From: Azospirillum tabaci
GTDB taxonomy: Bacteria; Pseudomonadota; Alphaproteobacteria; Azospirillales; Azospirillaceae
Length of the DNA: 64,000 nt
Assembly (NCBI RefSeq): GCF_014596085.1
Contig: NZ_JACCJY010000017.1
Location: 1-64,000 of the forward strand
Direction of reading: 5' to 3'
The position numbers and the translations under genes were made by a program. This document shows, in pieces, positions 27,409 through 38,511 of this stretch. Each line of letters opens with the position of its first letter. Positions within the stretch are counted from its first letter, which is position 1. The notes under the pieces were generated by a model. That model saw only the letters and a program-made list of their open reading frames with translations. It searched no databases and had not been told where the DNA came from.

Positions 27409-27450
27409 GTTGTCTCGGCGTTTCCCCCCTCGGCGGGGGAGGCGGGACCG

Positions 27451-28437
27451 TCAGCGGTAGGGGTCGGGCTGCGACAGGAAATCCTGGACGTAGCGGCGCA
27501 CGCCCTCCTCCAGTTCGGTGAAGGGCTGGTCGAAGCCGGCGGCGCGCAGGCGTTCGGTGCGCGCCTCGGTGAAATACTGGTACTTGCCCTGAAGCTCGGC
27601 CGGCATGTCGAAATACTCGACGCGCGGCTCCAGCCCCAGCGCGGCGAAGGTGGCGAGCGCCAGATCCTTGAAGCTGCGGGCCTTGCCGGTGCCGACGTTG
27701 AACAGCCCGCTGACCTGCGGGTTGTCGTACAGCCAGAGCATCACCGCCACGCAGTCGTCGACAAAGATGAAGTCGCGGAGCTGCCCGCCATCCTCGAAAT
27801 CCGGACGATGCGACTTGAACAGCCGCGCCGGCTCCCCGGCCTTGAGCTTGGGGTGCAGCTTGGCGACGACGCTCATCATGTCGTCCTTGTGCCGCTCGTT
27901 GGGGCCGTAGACGTTGAAGAACTTCAGGCCCGCCCACTGCGGCGGCACGATGTCGCCCTCCGTCACCACGCGGGCGACGCGGCGGTCGATCAGATGCTTG
28001 GACCAGCCGTAAGCGTTGAGCGGGCGCAGGGTCGCCAGCGCTTCCGGCGACCCGTCGTCGTCGAAACCGGCGGAGCCGTCGCCGTAGGTCGCGGCGGAGG
28101 AGGCGTAGATCAGCCGGGCGCCCCGCCACGAGGACCAGCGCCACAGGTCCAGCGTCAGCGCCACGTTGTTGGCGACGATCTTGTCCACGTCGCGTTCCGT
28201 CGTCGCCGAGATGGCGCCAAGATGGAAGATCACGTCGATCTCCGCGGCGTGCTGGTCGAGAAAGGCCAGCGCGTTCTCCGGCGCGACGAGGGTGGCGAGT
28301 TCCCGCTTGGCGAGATTCTGCCACTTCTCCCCATCGCCGAAGCGGTCGATCACCGCGACGTTGGTGATCCCGCGCGCGGCCAGGGCCGCCACGAGGTTCG
28401 AGCCGATAAAACCGGCCCCACCGGTGACCACGATCAT
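27451..28437 (-). CDS. hldD: ADP-L-glycero-D-manno-heptose-6-epimerase
   Basis: NAD(P)-dependent epimerase of 328 residues that makes ADP-L-glycero-heptose for the LPS inner core. The extended SDR nucleotide motif GGAGFIGSN is at 6-14, SSAATYG near 115, the catalytic Tyr-Lys in YGWSKHL near 142, and FFNVYGPNERHKDDMMSV plus GGQLRDFIFVDD are signatures of the HldD group. AAGGA lies a suitable distance before the ATG. No other heptose genes are in the window. Confidence 0.92.
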   Translation of the reverse strand: MIVVTGGAGFIGSNLVAALAARGITNVAVIDRFGDGEKWQNLAKRELATLVAPENALAFLDQHAAEIDVIFHLGAISATTERDVDKIVANNVALTLDLWRWSSWRGARLIYASSAATYGDGSAGFDDDGSPEALATLRPLNAYGWSKHLIDRRVARVVTEGDIVPPQWAGLKFFNVYGPNERHKDDMMSVVAKLHPKLKAGEPARLFKSHRPDFEDGGQLRDFIFVDDCVAVMLWLYDNPQVSGLFNVGTGKARSFKDLALATFAALGLEPRVEYFDMPAELQGKYQYFTEARTERLRAAGFDQPFTELEEGVRRYVQDFLSQPDPYR

Positions 28438-28575
28438 GCGCTTTTCCTTGCCGCCGGACCGAAAGAAAGGACGAGCGTCCTTATAGGGTCCGGGGGGCGG
28501 GGCCGCAAGGTGGGGTGGGGCGTATGGCCGCCCTGCGACTCCGGAAGAGGCGACTCCGGAAGAGCACGCGGACTC

Positions 28576-30279
28576 TTACGCGCCCTTCCGCCGTTCCTCC
28601 TCCTCGTCCAGCAGGGCCTTGCGGGACAGCTTGCCGATCATCGTCTTGGGCAGCTCACCGCGGAACTCGACCGCCTTGGGCATCTCGATGGGGGAGAGCT
28701 TGTCCTTGAGGAAGTCGATCAGTTCCTCCCGCGTCAGGGTCTTGCCGTCGTCGACGCGGATGTAGGCCTTCACCGTTTGCCCGCGGTACTCGTCGGGCAG
28801 GCCGGCGACCACACATTCGGCGACCGCGGGGTGCAGGTAGATCGCCTCCTCCACGTTGCGCGGGTAGACGTTGAAGCCGCTGCACAGGATCATGTCCTTG
28901 ATGCGGTCGACGATGTGGGTGTAGCCGTCCTCGTCCATATAGCCGACGTCGCCGGTGTGCAGGCGCCCGTCCACCAGGGTCAGCGCCGTTTCGGACGGCT
29001 TGTTCCAGTAGCTTTTCATGACCTGCGGGCCGCGGATGCACACCTCGCCCTTTTCGCCGACCGGCAGGACGCGGCGCGGCTCCTCCAGGCTGACGATCTC
29101 GATCAGCGTGCCGGGCAGCGGCAGGCCGATGGAGCCGGCCTTGTTCAGCTCGGACACCGGATTCGCCGTGGCGACCGGCGAGGACTCGGACAGGCCGTAG
29201 CCCTCCACCAGGACGCAGCCGGTGTTCCGCTCGAACGCCTCCTTCACCTCCACCGGCAGGGGCGCGCCCCCCGACAGGCAGTAGCGGATCGAGGAGAGGT
29301 CGTATTTCTCCAGATGCTTGTGGTGGTTGATCGCCGTGTAGATGGTCGGCACCGCCGGGAACAGCGTCGGCTTCTTGGCGTGGATGGTCTCCATCACCTG
29401 ATCCAGCTCGAAGCGGGGGAGCATCACGATCTCCGCCCCGATGCGGATGCTGAAATTCATCACCACGGTCATGGCGAAGACGTGGAAGAAGGGCAGCACG
29501 CCCAGCATCCGCTCCTGCCCCTGCCGCGCGCCGACAAACCACAGGCTGCACTGTTCGGTGTTGGCATAGAGATTGGCGTGGGTCAGCATGGCGCCCTTGG
29601 GAACGCCGGTGGTGCCGCCGGTGTATTGCAGCACCGCCACGTCCTCCGCCGGGTCGATGGCGACCGGCTTCGGGGCGCCGTCGTTGGCGACGAGCCGGCG
29701 GAAGGACAGGTGGCGGTCGTCCGCGGGGATGCGCGCGACCTCCGCCCGCTTCACGATGGGGAACAGCCAGTTCTTGGGGAAGGGCAGGATGTCGGCCATC
29801 GGGCAGATCACCAGCCGCTTCAGCCCCGATTCGGCGAGCATCCGCGCCATCTTGCCGTAGAGCACCTTGAGGTCCAGCGTGACCATCAGCTCGACGCCGC
29901 TGTCGGTGATCTGGTGGTGCAGCTCCCGCTCGGCGTAGAGGGGGTTGAAGTTCACCACCGTCCCGCCGGCCTTCAGGATCGCGAAGTAGCAGATCACGAA
30001 ATAGGGCGTGTTGGGCAGGAACAGCCCGACGCGCACGCCCTTGCCGACGCCGATCGCCTGGAAGCCGCGGGCGGCGCGGTCCACCATCCGCGCCACCTCC
30101 GCGTAGGTCGAACGCTTGCCCATGAAGTCCAGGAAGGGACGGTCCGCGAAACGGGCCGCCGCGTCCTCAAGCAGCGCGGTCAGCGGTTTCACCGGAATTG
30201 GCGCGTTCCAGTCCACGTCGGGCGGATAGCCCAGGGTCCAGCTCTGGTCCGGCAATGTGCGGGCCGATTCCCCCATCAT
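28576..30279 (-). CDS. fadD: Long-chain fatty acid-CoA ligase
   Basis: AMP-forming acyl-CoA synthetase of 567 residues. P-loop LQYTGGTTGVPKGAMLTHAN near residue 215, EGYGLSESSPV near 360, the hinge GDVGYMDEDGYTHIVDRIKDMI near 445 and the catalytic Lys region PKTMIGKLSRKALLDEE near the end are all present. The start is the first of two adjacent ATGs, with GGGAGGG six bases upstream; a longer frame is not supported. It probably activates exogenous long-chain fatty acids for beta-oxidation or membrane use. It is monocistronic. Confidence 0.92.
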   Translation of the reverse strand: MMGESARTLPDQSWTLGYPPDVDWNAPIPVKPLTALLEDAAARFADRPFLDFMGKRSTYAEVARMVDRAARGFQAIGVGKGVRVGLFLPNTPYFVICYFAILKAGGTVVNFNPLYAERELHHQITDSGVELMVTLDLKVLYGKMARMLAESGLKRLVICPMADILPFPKNWLFPIVKRAEVARIPADDRHLSFRRLVANDGAPKPVAIDPAEDVAVLQYTGGTTGVPKGAMLTHANLYANTEQCSLWFVGARQGQERMLGVLPFFHVFAMTVVMNFSIRIGAEIVMLPRFELDQVMETIHAKKPTLFPAVPTIYTAINHHKHLEKYDLSSIRYCLSGGAPLPVEVKEAFERNTGCVLVEGYGLSESSPVATANPVSELNKAGSIGLPLPGTLIEIVSLEEPRRVLPVGEKGEVCIRGPQVMKSYWNKPSETALTLVDGRLHTGDVGYMDEDGYTHIVDRIKDMILCSGFNVYPRNVEEAIYLHPAVAECVVAGLPDEYRGQTVKAYIRVDDGKTLTREELIDFLKDKLSPIEMPKAVEFRGELPKTMIGKLSRKALLDEEEERRKGA

Positions 30280-30478
30280 CGTTATCCCTCCCATGTTCGG
30301 TTCTTGTTTGGCCCCGGCGCCCGTTCGGGCTTGTTCCAATCATGTTCGGGGGGCCTTTGGCTCATCGTAGCCCTTTTTGAAACCCGTCATCCGGAGAAAT
30401 GGTCCCTGTGACGGTGCCGCCGCCAGAGGCAAACGGCGGGTGTGAAGAAAAAATTGCGCTGGAAACCCTATTTTCCGT

Positions 30479-31108
30479 GTGGCTAAATTCATGCCCGGCG
30501 GACGGTCCGGCGATGCCGGGCGGCGCCGAGCTTGTTCCACCGCGCCCGGCGCCTCGCCCGAAAGGTTCGGACCCTTGCCTTCAGCCGATTCGCATTCCAG
30601 CGGCGTTCTGGCCGCTCCCGCCCCTGGCGAAGCGGCCCAGCTCCGCGCTTTGGTGAAGTGGTTCGATCCGGTCAAGGGCTTCGGCTTCGTGGCGCCGCAG
30701 GACGGGACGACCGACGCCTTCCTGCACATCTCCGTCCTGAACCGGGCCGGGCTGCACGAGATCGGCGAGGGGGCGGAGCTTCTGTGCCGAATGGCTCCGG
30801 GGGCCAAGGGGCCGCAGGTGGCCGACATCCTGGAGGTTCTGAGCACCGGAACGCCCGCTGAAAGCCGCAACGCGCGCCACGACGCGGCATCCGGCCCCGA
30901 GGAGGAATTGACGGGCACCGTGAAGTGGTTCAAGCCGGAGCAGGGCTTCGGCTTCGTCACCGCGGACGACGGGGCCAAGGACGTCTTCGTGCATAAGAGC
31001 GTCCTGCGCCGCTGCAACCTGACCGGATTGGACTCCGGACAGCGGGTGCTGCTGCGGGCGCGCGCCGCGCCGAAGGGACGGGAGGCATCCTGGGTTGTGC
31101 TGCTGTGA
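30479..31108 (+). CDS. Protein with two cold-shock domains
   Basis: Protein of up to 209 residues with two CSDs in tandem. The first (about 60-125) has VKWFDPVKGFGFVAPQDG and DAFLHISVL; the second (about 143-205) has GTVKWFKPEQGFGFVTADDG and DVFVHKSVL. Both keep RNP1 (KGFGFV, QGFGFV) and RNP2 (AFLHIS, VFVHKS), so both can probably bind single-stranded nucleic acid. The first 55 residues are disordered-looking. The start is uncertain: the GTG used here has no clear ribosome site and an ATG follows four codons later. Such double-CSD proteins occur in alphaproteobacteria. Confidence 0.85.
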   Translation: MAKFMPGGRSGDAGRRRACSTAPGASPERFGPLPSADSHSSGVLAAPAPGEAAQLRALVKWFDPVKGFGFVAPQDGTTDAFLHISVLNRAGLHEIGEGAELLCRMAPGAKGPQVADILEVLSTGTPAESRNARHDAASGPEEELTGTVKWFKPEQGFGFVTADDGAKDVFVHKSVLRRCNLTGLDSGQRVLLRARAAPKGREASWVVLL

Positions 31109-31217
31109 CGCGGTCGCGGACGCCGAAAGGTCGGCGGGGCATACGGACCTGTTGTATTTTCTTTAATTACGATTGACTACCATCGTCGACGCCTTTGTCC
31201 CTTCCAGGCTGACGGTG

Positions 31218-31880
31218 ATGCCTCTGTCCGGACCGCTTCACTTCCGATCCTCCGCCGGAGTCGACCGCCTGGGCGTGGAGGGCGACGGGTCGCGCGCGGA
31301 CGGCAGCTACCTGGACCGCGAGTTCAGGGCCTATGTGGTCCCGGTCGTGCTGGGCCACCACCGGATTTCCGGCCGTGACGACGACATGCTGGTGACCACG
31401 CTGGGCTCCTGCGTCGCCGCCTGCATCAACGATCCGGTGGCCCGGGTCGGCGGCATGAACCATTTCCTGCTGCCCGGCTCCCCGTCCGGCGGCGAGGGCT
31501 TCGGGGTCGCCACCCGCTACGGCAGCGTCGCGATGGAGTGGCTGATCAACGACCTGCTGGCGCGCGGCGCCCGGCGCGAGCGGATGGAGGTTAAGCTGTT
31601 CGGGGCGGCCCGCGTCATCGACACCAGCCTGGATGTCGGCGCCGCCAACGCCGCCTTCGCGGTGGACTATGTGCGGCGGGAGGGGCTGGCGCTGGCCGTT
31701 CAGGATCTCGGTGGGGACAAGGGGCGGCGCGTCCATTTCTTCCCGGCCACCGGGCGGGCCTTCCGCCGCCTGCTGCGCCCCGAGACGGAGCGGGAGACGG
31801 TTCACCAGGAAATGGACTATCTTCAGGCGCTGAAGCGCACCCCCGTGGAGGGGGAGATGGAGTTGTTCGACCGGCGCTGA
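31218..31880 (+). CDS. cheD: Chemoreceptor glutamine deamidase CheD
   Basis: Deamidates Gln residues of methyl-accepting chemotaxis receptors and can be controlled by CheC or CheY partners. The protein has 220 residues from this ATG. The catalytic Cys-His pair is C65 (TTLGSCVAACINDP) and H82 (GGMNHFLLP); RYGSVAMEWLINDLL and MEVKLFGAARVI are further family blocks. A TTG 15 codons upstream is a possible longer start. No other chemotaxis gene is near, which is unusual as cheD normally sits in a che operon. Confidence 0.92.
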   Translation: MPLSGPLHFRSSAGVDRLGVEGDGSRADGSYLDREFRAYVVPVVLGHHRISGRDDDMLVTTLGSCVAACINDPVARVGGMNHFLLPGSPSGGEGFGVATRYGSVAMEWLINDLLARGARRERMEVKLFGAARVIDTSLDVGAANAAFAVDYVRREGLALAVQDLGGDKGRRVHFFPATGRAFRRLLRPETERETVHQEMDYLQALKRTPVEGEMELFDRR

Positions 31881-31949
31881 TGGATTATACCGGCAATACG
31901 GTCAGCACTTTCTCAGCCGGCCGCCGCCCAAACACAATGCGATAGTCTC

Positions 31950-32579
31950 ATGGGTTATAAACTCGCAATTTTTGACTTCGATGGAACACTGGCCGACAGT
32001 GCAGACTGGCTGAAAGGTGTGTTCAATCAGGTTGCTAACCGATACGGCTTCAAACAGATCAGCGATGAGGACTTCGACGCCCTTCGGGGCCGCGACAACC
32101 GCGCCATCATCCGCCATCTCGGCGTGCCGGCCTGGAAAATGCCGTTCATTGCGAATTATATGCGCAAACTGGCCGGGCGTGACGCCTCAAGCATTCCGTT
32201 GTTCGACGGCTCGGTCGAACTGCTGCGTGCGCTGCGCGAGAACGATGTAAAAATTGCAATTGTGAGCTCAAATTCTGAGGAAAACATCCGCAAAATTCTT
32301 AGGCCAAACAACGCTTGTTTGGTTGATCACTATGAATGCGGTGCATCAATATTTGGGAAAGCATCCAAATTCCGCCGCGTTCTGAGACGGGCCGGTGTTG
32401 TTCCCAATGACGCCATCGCCATTGGCGATGAGACCCGCGACATCGAAGCCGCTATGCAGGCCAACATCGCTGCGGGAGCGGTGGCATGGGGTTACGCGAC
32501 GCCCGAACTGCTGAAATCCCGTTTCCCCGCTCATATGTTTGAAACAATGGACGATATCGCCGCGACTCTCCTGCCCTGA
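31950..32579 (+). CDS. HAD-superfamily phosphatase, phosphoglycolate-phosphatase-like
   Basis: Cytoplasmic phosphatase of 209 residues in HAD subfamily IA. Motif I is DFDGTLAD with nucleophile D9 and acid D11, motif II is the Ser of IVSSNSEE near residue 100, motif III uses a Lys near 133-136 (GKASKFRR), and motif IV is GDETRDIEAA near 155. A small helical cap lies between motifs I and II. Base composition is visibly more AT-rich than the neighbours, with codons such as AAA, TTT and ATT that are rare elsewhere in the window, which points to recent acquisition. The substrate cannot be told from sequence. Confidence 0.85.
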   Translation: MGYKLAIFDFDGTLADSADWLKGVFNQVANRYGFKQISDEDFDALRGRDNRAIIRHLGVPAWKMPFIANYMRKLAGRDASSIPLFDGSVELLRALRENDVKIAIVSSNSEENIRKILRPNNACLVDHYECGASIFGKASKFRRVLRRAGVVPNDAIAIGDETRDIEAAMQANIAAGAVAWGYATPELLKSRFPAHMFETMDDIAATLLP

Positions 32580-32612
32580 CACGCCGGCCATTTCCCCGCC
32601 CGACTCCCCGGA

Positions 32613-33704
32613 TCATCCCCTCAGGATTTCAGCGGTCTCCACGGTCATCCACTCCGCCTGGTCGTTGTCCTCGCCGTCGGTGAAGAGGGCGACGGACACC
32701 GGCTCCTCCCCCGGCTTGCGGGCGGGGAAGTGATAGGCGCAGGCCGACCCGCCCGGCCCTCCGCCGGTGTGTCCCCAGTAGGGTCCTGCCTGCCCGTCGC
32801 GCTCGACCATCAGGCCGAGGCCGTAGCCCGGCTCCACCCAGGGGCGCCCGCGCATGGTTCCCGGCACCGGGAAGGACTCCCGCATGCGCGCCGCCAGGGC
32901 GCCGGGCAGCAGGCCGCCCGCGAACAGCGCGTGGAAAAGGCCGGCGATGTCCTCCGCCGTCGCGGCCACCACGCCGTGGGCCACCCAGCCGGGATGGTAG
33001 AGGGCGGCCACGTCGGCGGGCGGACCGTCCTTGCCGCCGAGATAGGGGCTGGGGCCGGACCACAGGCCGCACAGGTCGCCGCGCTCCGTCGGCACCGACC
33101 AGCCGGTCAGGCCGAGCGGGCCGAACAGTTCGCGGTCCAGGGCTTGGGCGAAGGGCAGGCCGGAAACCCGCTCCAGCACCCGCTTCGCCAGCAGGTAGCC
33201 GATGTTGGAATAGGAGAATTCCCGCCCCGGCGGGGCGAACAGGTCGGCGGCGCGGCAGCGCTCCAGGAAGCCGTCCTCGCTCCACGGCTCCTCGCCCGCC
33301 CGCACGGCGGCGTGATAGGCGGGGCTCCCGCCGTAATTGCGCAGGCCCGCGCGGTGGGCGAGAAGCTGAGCCAGGGTGATGCGGTCAGCCACTGCGAAGT
33401 CGGGCAGCCAGCGGTCCAACGGGGCGTCGGGGTCGATCAGGCCCCGCCCGCACAAGCGCAGCAGGGCGGCGGCGGTCAGGGTCTTGGTGATGCTGTAGAC
33501 GAGGAAGCGGGCCGTGACCGGCGGAGGCGCCGCGCCGCCGCGGGCGAGACCGGCGGTCCAGGAGCGCGGACCCGAACGAACCGCCACCACCGCGGCGCGG
33601 GCCGCGGCGGGGCCGTCGCCCTCGTCCAGGCAAGCGACGAGACGGTCGGTCAGCAAATCGACGAGCCGGGTCGGAAGGGCGGCGTCAGTGTCCACGGAAC
33701 ACAT
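32613..33704 (-). CDS. Serine hydrolase of the beta-lactamase / penicillin-binding family
   Basis: Protein of 363 residues with class C beta-lactamase-like motifs: SITK (SxxK) near residue 72, YSNIGYLLAK (YxN) near 165 and HTGGGPGG (KTG-like) near 310. No signal peptide is evident, so it is probably cytoplasmic and acts as an esterase or peptidase rather than a resistance enzyme. It lies between the HAD gene (convergent) and ppdK, whose terminator is just upstream. The substrate is unknown. Confidence 0.85.
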   Translation of the reverse strand: MCSVDTDAALPTRLVDLLTDRLVACLDEGDGPAAARAAVVAVRSGPRSWTAGLARGGAAPPPVTARFLVYSITKTLTAAALLRLCGRGLIDPDAPLDRWLPDFAVADRITLAQLLAHRAGLRNYGGSPAYHAAVRAGEEPWSEDGFLERCRAADLFAPPGREFSYSNIGYLLAKRVLERVSGLPFAQALDRELFGPLGLTGWSVPTERGDLCGLWSGPSPYLGGKDGPPADVAALYHPGWVAHGVVAATAEDIAGLFHALFAGGLLPGALAARMRESFPVPGTMRGRPWVEPGYGLGLMVERDGQAGPYWGHTGGGPGGSACAYHFPARKPGEEPVSVALFTDGEDNDQAEWMTVETAEILRG

Positions 33705-33708
33705 CCCT

Positions 33709-33742
33709 CAAAAAACGAAGGCCCCCTGGATGGGGGCCTTCG
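33709..33742 (-). terminator. Rho-independent terminator of ppdK
   Basis: On the minus strand a perfect 10-bp stem GAAGGCCCCC-ATCCA-GGGGGCCTTC is followed by G and a run of six T. It lies just after the ppdK stop codon and before the serine hydrolase gene. Confidence 0.88.
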
Positions 33743-33758
33743 CGTCGTCGGGCAGCGG

Positions 33759-36452
<2,694 letters not shown>

Positions 36453-36658
36453 CGTGAAATCCTCGTTCACCTCTATGGTCGTCCGGCCGTCGGCTGTGCG
36501 GGGAACCGGTGAAGATCCGTCCTGCGAACGGGTGTCCTTCTGGTATGACCGCGCAACCGCATCCGATGGAGCCCCTTCTAGCCCCCCGCGGAAGGAGAAC
36601 ACAAGACGATCCGTTGCATAGCGTGAGCGCGACGGTGCTGATCCCATTTATGCCACGG

Positions 36659-36708
36659 CGCGCAAAAGGGGCAGGCCAGACGGAAAACTACCCCTTATCC
36701 TTTGCGCG
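36659..36708. other. Long imperfect hairpin in the ppdK upstream region
   Basis: CGCGCAAAAGGGG pairs with CCCCTTATCCTTTGCGCG across a spacer of about 19 bases; the right arm has extra bases, giving a bulged stem. It lies between ppdK and the DUF2270 gene, so it may serve as an attenuator or a stabilising 3' end for a transcript from the plus strand. The rest of the 280-base gap shows no gene. Confidence 0.35.
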
Positions 36709-36731
36709 AAAAGGGAAATCCGCCGCGGCCC

Positions 36732-37439
36732 TCATGGACCGCGGGCCAGATCGAGCACAGCGTCGGTGGCGGGCGGGGGCGGGCGTTCGCGGTCGGCGCC
36801 GCGGCGGCTGCGGAAGGTCCGGAAGGCGATGGCCATCCAGGTGCCGTGAAAGGCGAGGCCGCAGAGCAGGACGATCTCCCCCGACACCGGCCCGATGGTC
36901 GCCCGCGCGAACAGCTCGCCCAGGCTCGACAGCGGGACCGGATGGATCATCAGCTTCCCCAGATAGGCCACCACCTGGATCAGGAAGATCCAGCCGTAGT
37001 TCCGCCGCAGCCGGCGGCCCACCGCCTCCAGGTAGGTGATGTGCAGGTTGGGGTGCTGGTAGTCCTGGAACAGCGTCTCGTTCCAGCCCCGGGCGAACTG
37101 GTCGCCCTGGCCGCGCAGGATGGGGCCGAGAAAGTACAGCTCCAGCACATGGGCGCGGATTCGCCAGAAGTCGAAGAAGCGGTAGCGCCGTGCCTCGATG
37201 TAGAGGAACACGGCGACCAGAAGCCCCACCAGCACCAGCGGCAGGGGGGAGGCGGTGGCGCTGCTGAAGGTCAGCGACAGGGCGATGCCGGTGGTGACCA
37301 CCGCCCAATTGGTCGTGGCGTCCAGCCGGGTGCGCCAGACGGTGCTGCGGTAGATCTCGGCCCTGTAAAGATGAGACAGGGCCGTGACCTCGGCCGAGGT
37401 GTAGTGGGTCTTGGGTGCTTTGGTGGCGATGTCGTCCAT
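36732..37439 (-). CDS. DUF2270 membrane protein
   Basis: Protein of 235 residues with about four hydrophobic helices (near 45-62, 64-80, 148-165 and 185-205). The conserved DUF2270 blocks are visible: LYRAEIYRSTVWRTRLDATTNWAV near residue 24, LYIEARRYRFFDFWRIRAHVLE near 80 and GWNETLFQDYQHP near 118. The function of the family is unknown. It lies 55 bp downstream of the biotin operon start region on the opposite side of bioB, on the same strand, and could be read through from it. The C-terminal tail is Arg/Pro-rich. Confidence 0.85.
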   Translation of the reverse strand: MDDIATKAPKTHYTSAEVTALSHLYRAEIYRSTVWRTRLDATTNWAVVTTGIALSLTFSSATASPLPLVLVGLLVAVFLYIEARRYRFFDFWRIRAHVLELYFLGPILRGQGDQFARGWNETLFQDYQHPNLHITYLEAVGRRLRRNYGWIFLIQVVAYLGKLMIHPVPLSSLGELFARATIGPVSGEIVLLCGLAFHGTWMAIAFRTFRSRRGADRERPPPPATDAVLDLARGP

Positions 37440-37494
37440 GCTCGGCGTCCTCCCCCTGGCTTTTCTTGGCACAGGGGCCGGGGACGCCGGCGCG

Positions 37495-38487
37495 TCAGTG
37501 GGCGCCGCCGTCGGCCTCCAGCCCCAGCCGGTCGAACAGCCGCTGGTCGGCCTCATGCTCCGGGTTGCCGGTGGTCAGCAGCTTGTCGCCATAGAAGATG
37601 GAGTTTGCGCCCGCGTAGAAACAGAGCGCCTGCCCCTCGTCGCTGAGCGAGCGGCGGCCCGCCGACAGGCGGACGTAGGAGCGCGGCATCAGGATGCGGG
37701 CGACCGCGATGGTGCGGATGAACTCGAAGGCGTCCAGCGCGTCCACGCCGCCCAACGGGGTGCCGGCGACCGACACCAGCTTGTTGATCGGCACGCTTTC
37801 CGGCTGCGGGGACAGGTTGGCCAGGGTCTCCAGCAGGCCGGCGCGGTCCACCCGGCTCTCCCCCAGCCCGACGATGCCGCCGGAGCAGACCTTCAGCCCG
37901 GCGTCGCGGACGTTGGCCAGCGTGTCCAGCCGGTCGCGGTAGCTGTGGGTGGAGACGATCTGCTCGTAGAACTCCTCCGACGTGTCGAGGTTGTGGTTGT
38001 AGTAGTCGAGCCCGGCGTCCTTCAGCGCGTCGGCCTGCGGGCGGGTCAGCATGCCCAGCGTCATGCAAGCCTCCAGCCCGAGGTCCTTCACGTCGCGGAC
38101 GATGTTCGCCAGCTTCTCGACGTCGCGGTCCTTCAGCTCGCGCCACGCCGCCCCCATGCAGAAGCGGCCGGCGCCAGCCTTCTTGGCCTTCTCCGCGGCG
38201 GCGCGCACCTGGGCGCGGTCCAGCAGCTTCTCCGCCTCGACGCCGGTGTCGTACTTCACGCTCTGCGCGCAGTACTTGCAGTCCTCCTGACAGCCGCCGG
38301 TCTTGATGTTCAGCAGTGTGGAGAGCTGGACCTTGTTCGGGGCGTGGTGCTGGCGGTGCGTTTCATGGGCGCGGTGCAGCAACTCCATGAAGGGCAGCTC
38401 GAACAGGGCCAGGATGTCCTCGCGGGTCCAGCGCCGGGCGATGGTGGAGGCGGCGGAGTCCGCGGTCTGCATGGCGGTGTCGGGCAT
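37495..38487 (-). CDS. bioB: Biotin synthase
   Basis: Radical-SAM enzyme of 330 residues that inserts sulfur into dethiobiotin. The CxxxCxxC iron-sulfur motif is [13 protein letters not shown] near residue 55, and [11 protein letters not shown] near 155, AGTPLGG near 190 and the second-cluster Arg region near 260 (RLSAGRRSL) are conserved. GAGG lies before the ATG. It ends the biotin operon, 24 bp after bioA. Confidence 0.97.
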   Translation of the reverse strand: MPDTAMQTADSAASTIARRWTREDILALFELPFMELLHRAHETHRQHHAPNKVQLSTLLNIKTGGCQEDCKYCAQSVKYDTGVEAEKLLDRAQVRAAAEKAKKAGAGRFCMGAAWRELKDRDVEKLANIVRDVKDLGLEACMTLGMLTRPQADALKDAGLDYYNHNLDTSEEFYEQIVSTHSYRDRLDTLANVRDAGLKVCSGGIVGLGESRVDRAGLLETLANLSPQPESVPINKLVSVAGTPLGGVDALDAFEFIRTIAVARILMPRSYVRLSAGRRSLSDEGQALCFYAGANSIFYGDKLLTTGNPEHEADQRLFDRLGLEADGGAH

Positions 38488-38511
38488 GGTCGGTCCTCGG
38501 GAAAAAACGAA

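Noticed and set aside
27304..30411. Plus-strand open frame of 1035 codons over hldD and fadD
   Set aside because: Antisense shadow of two genes with firm motifs.
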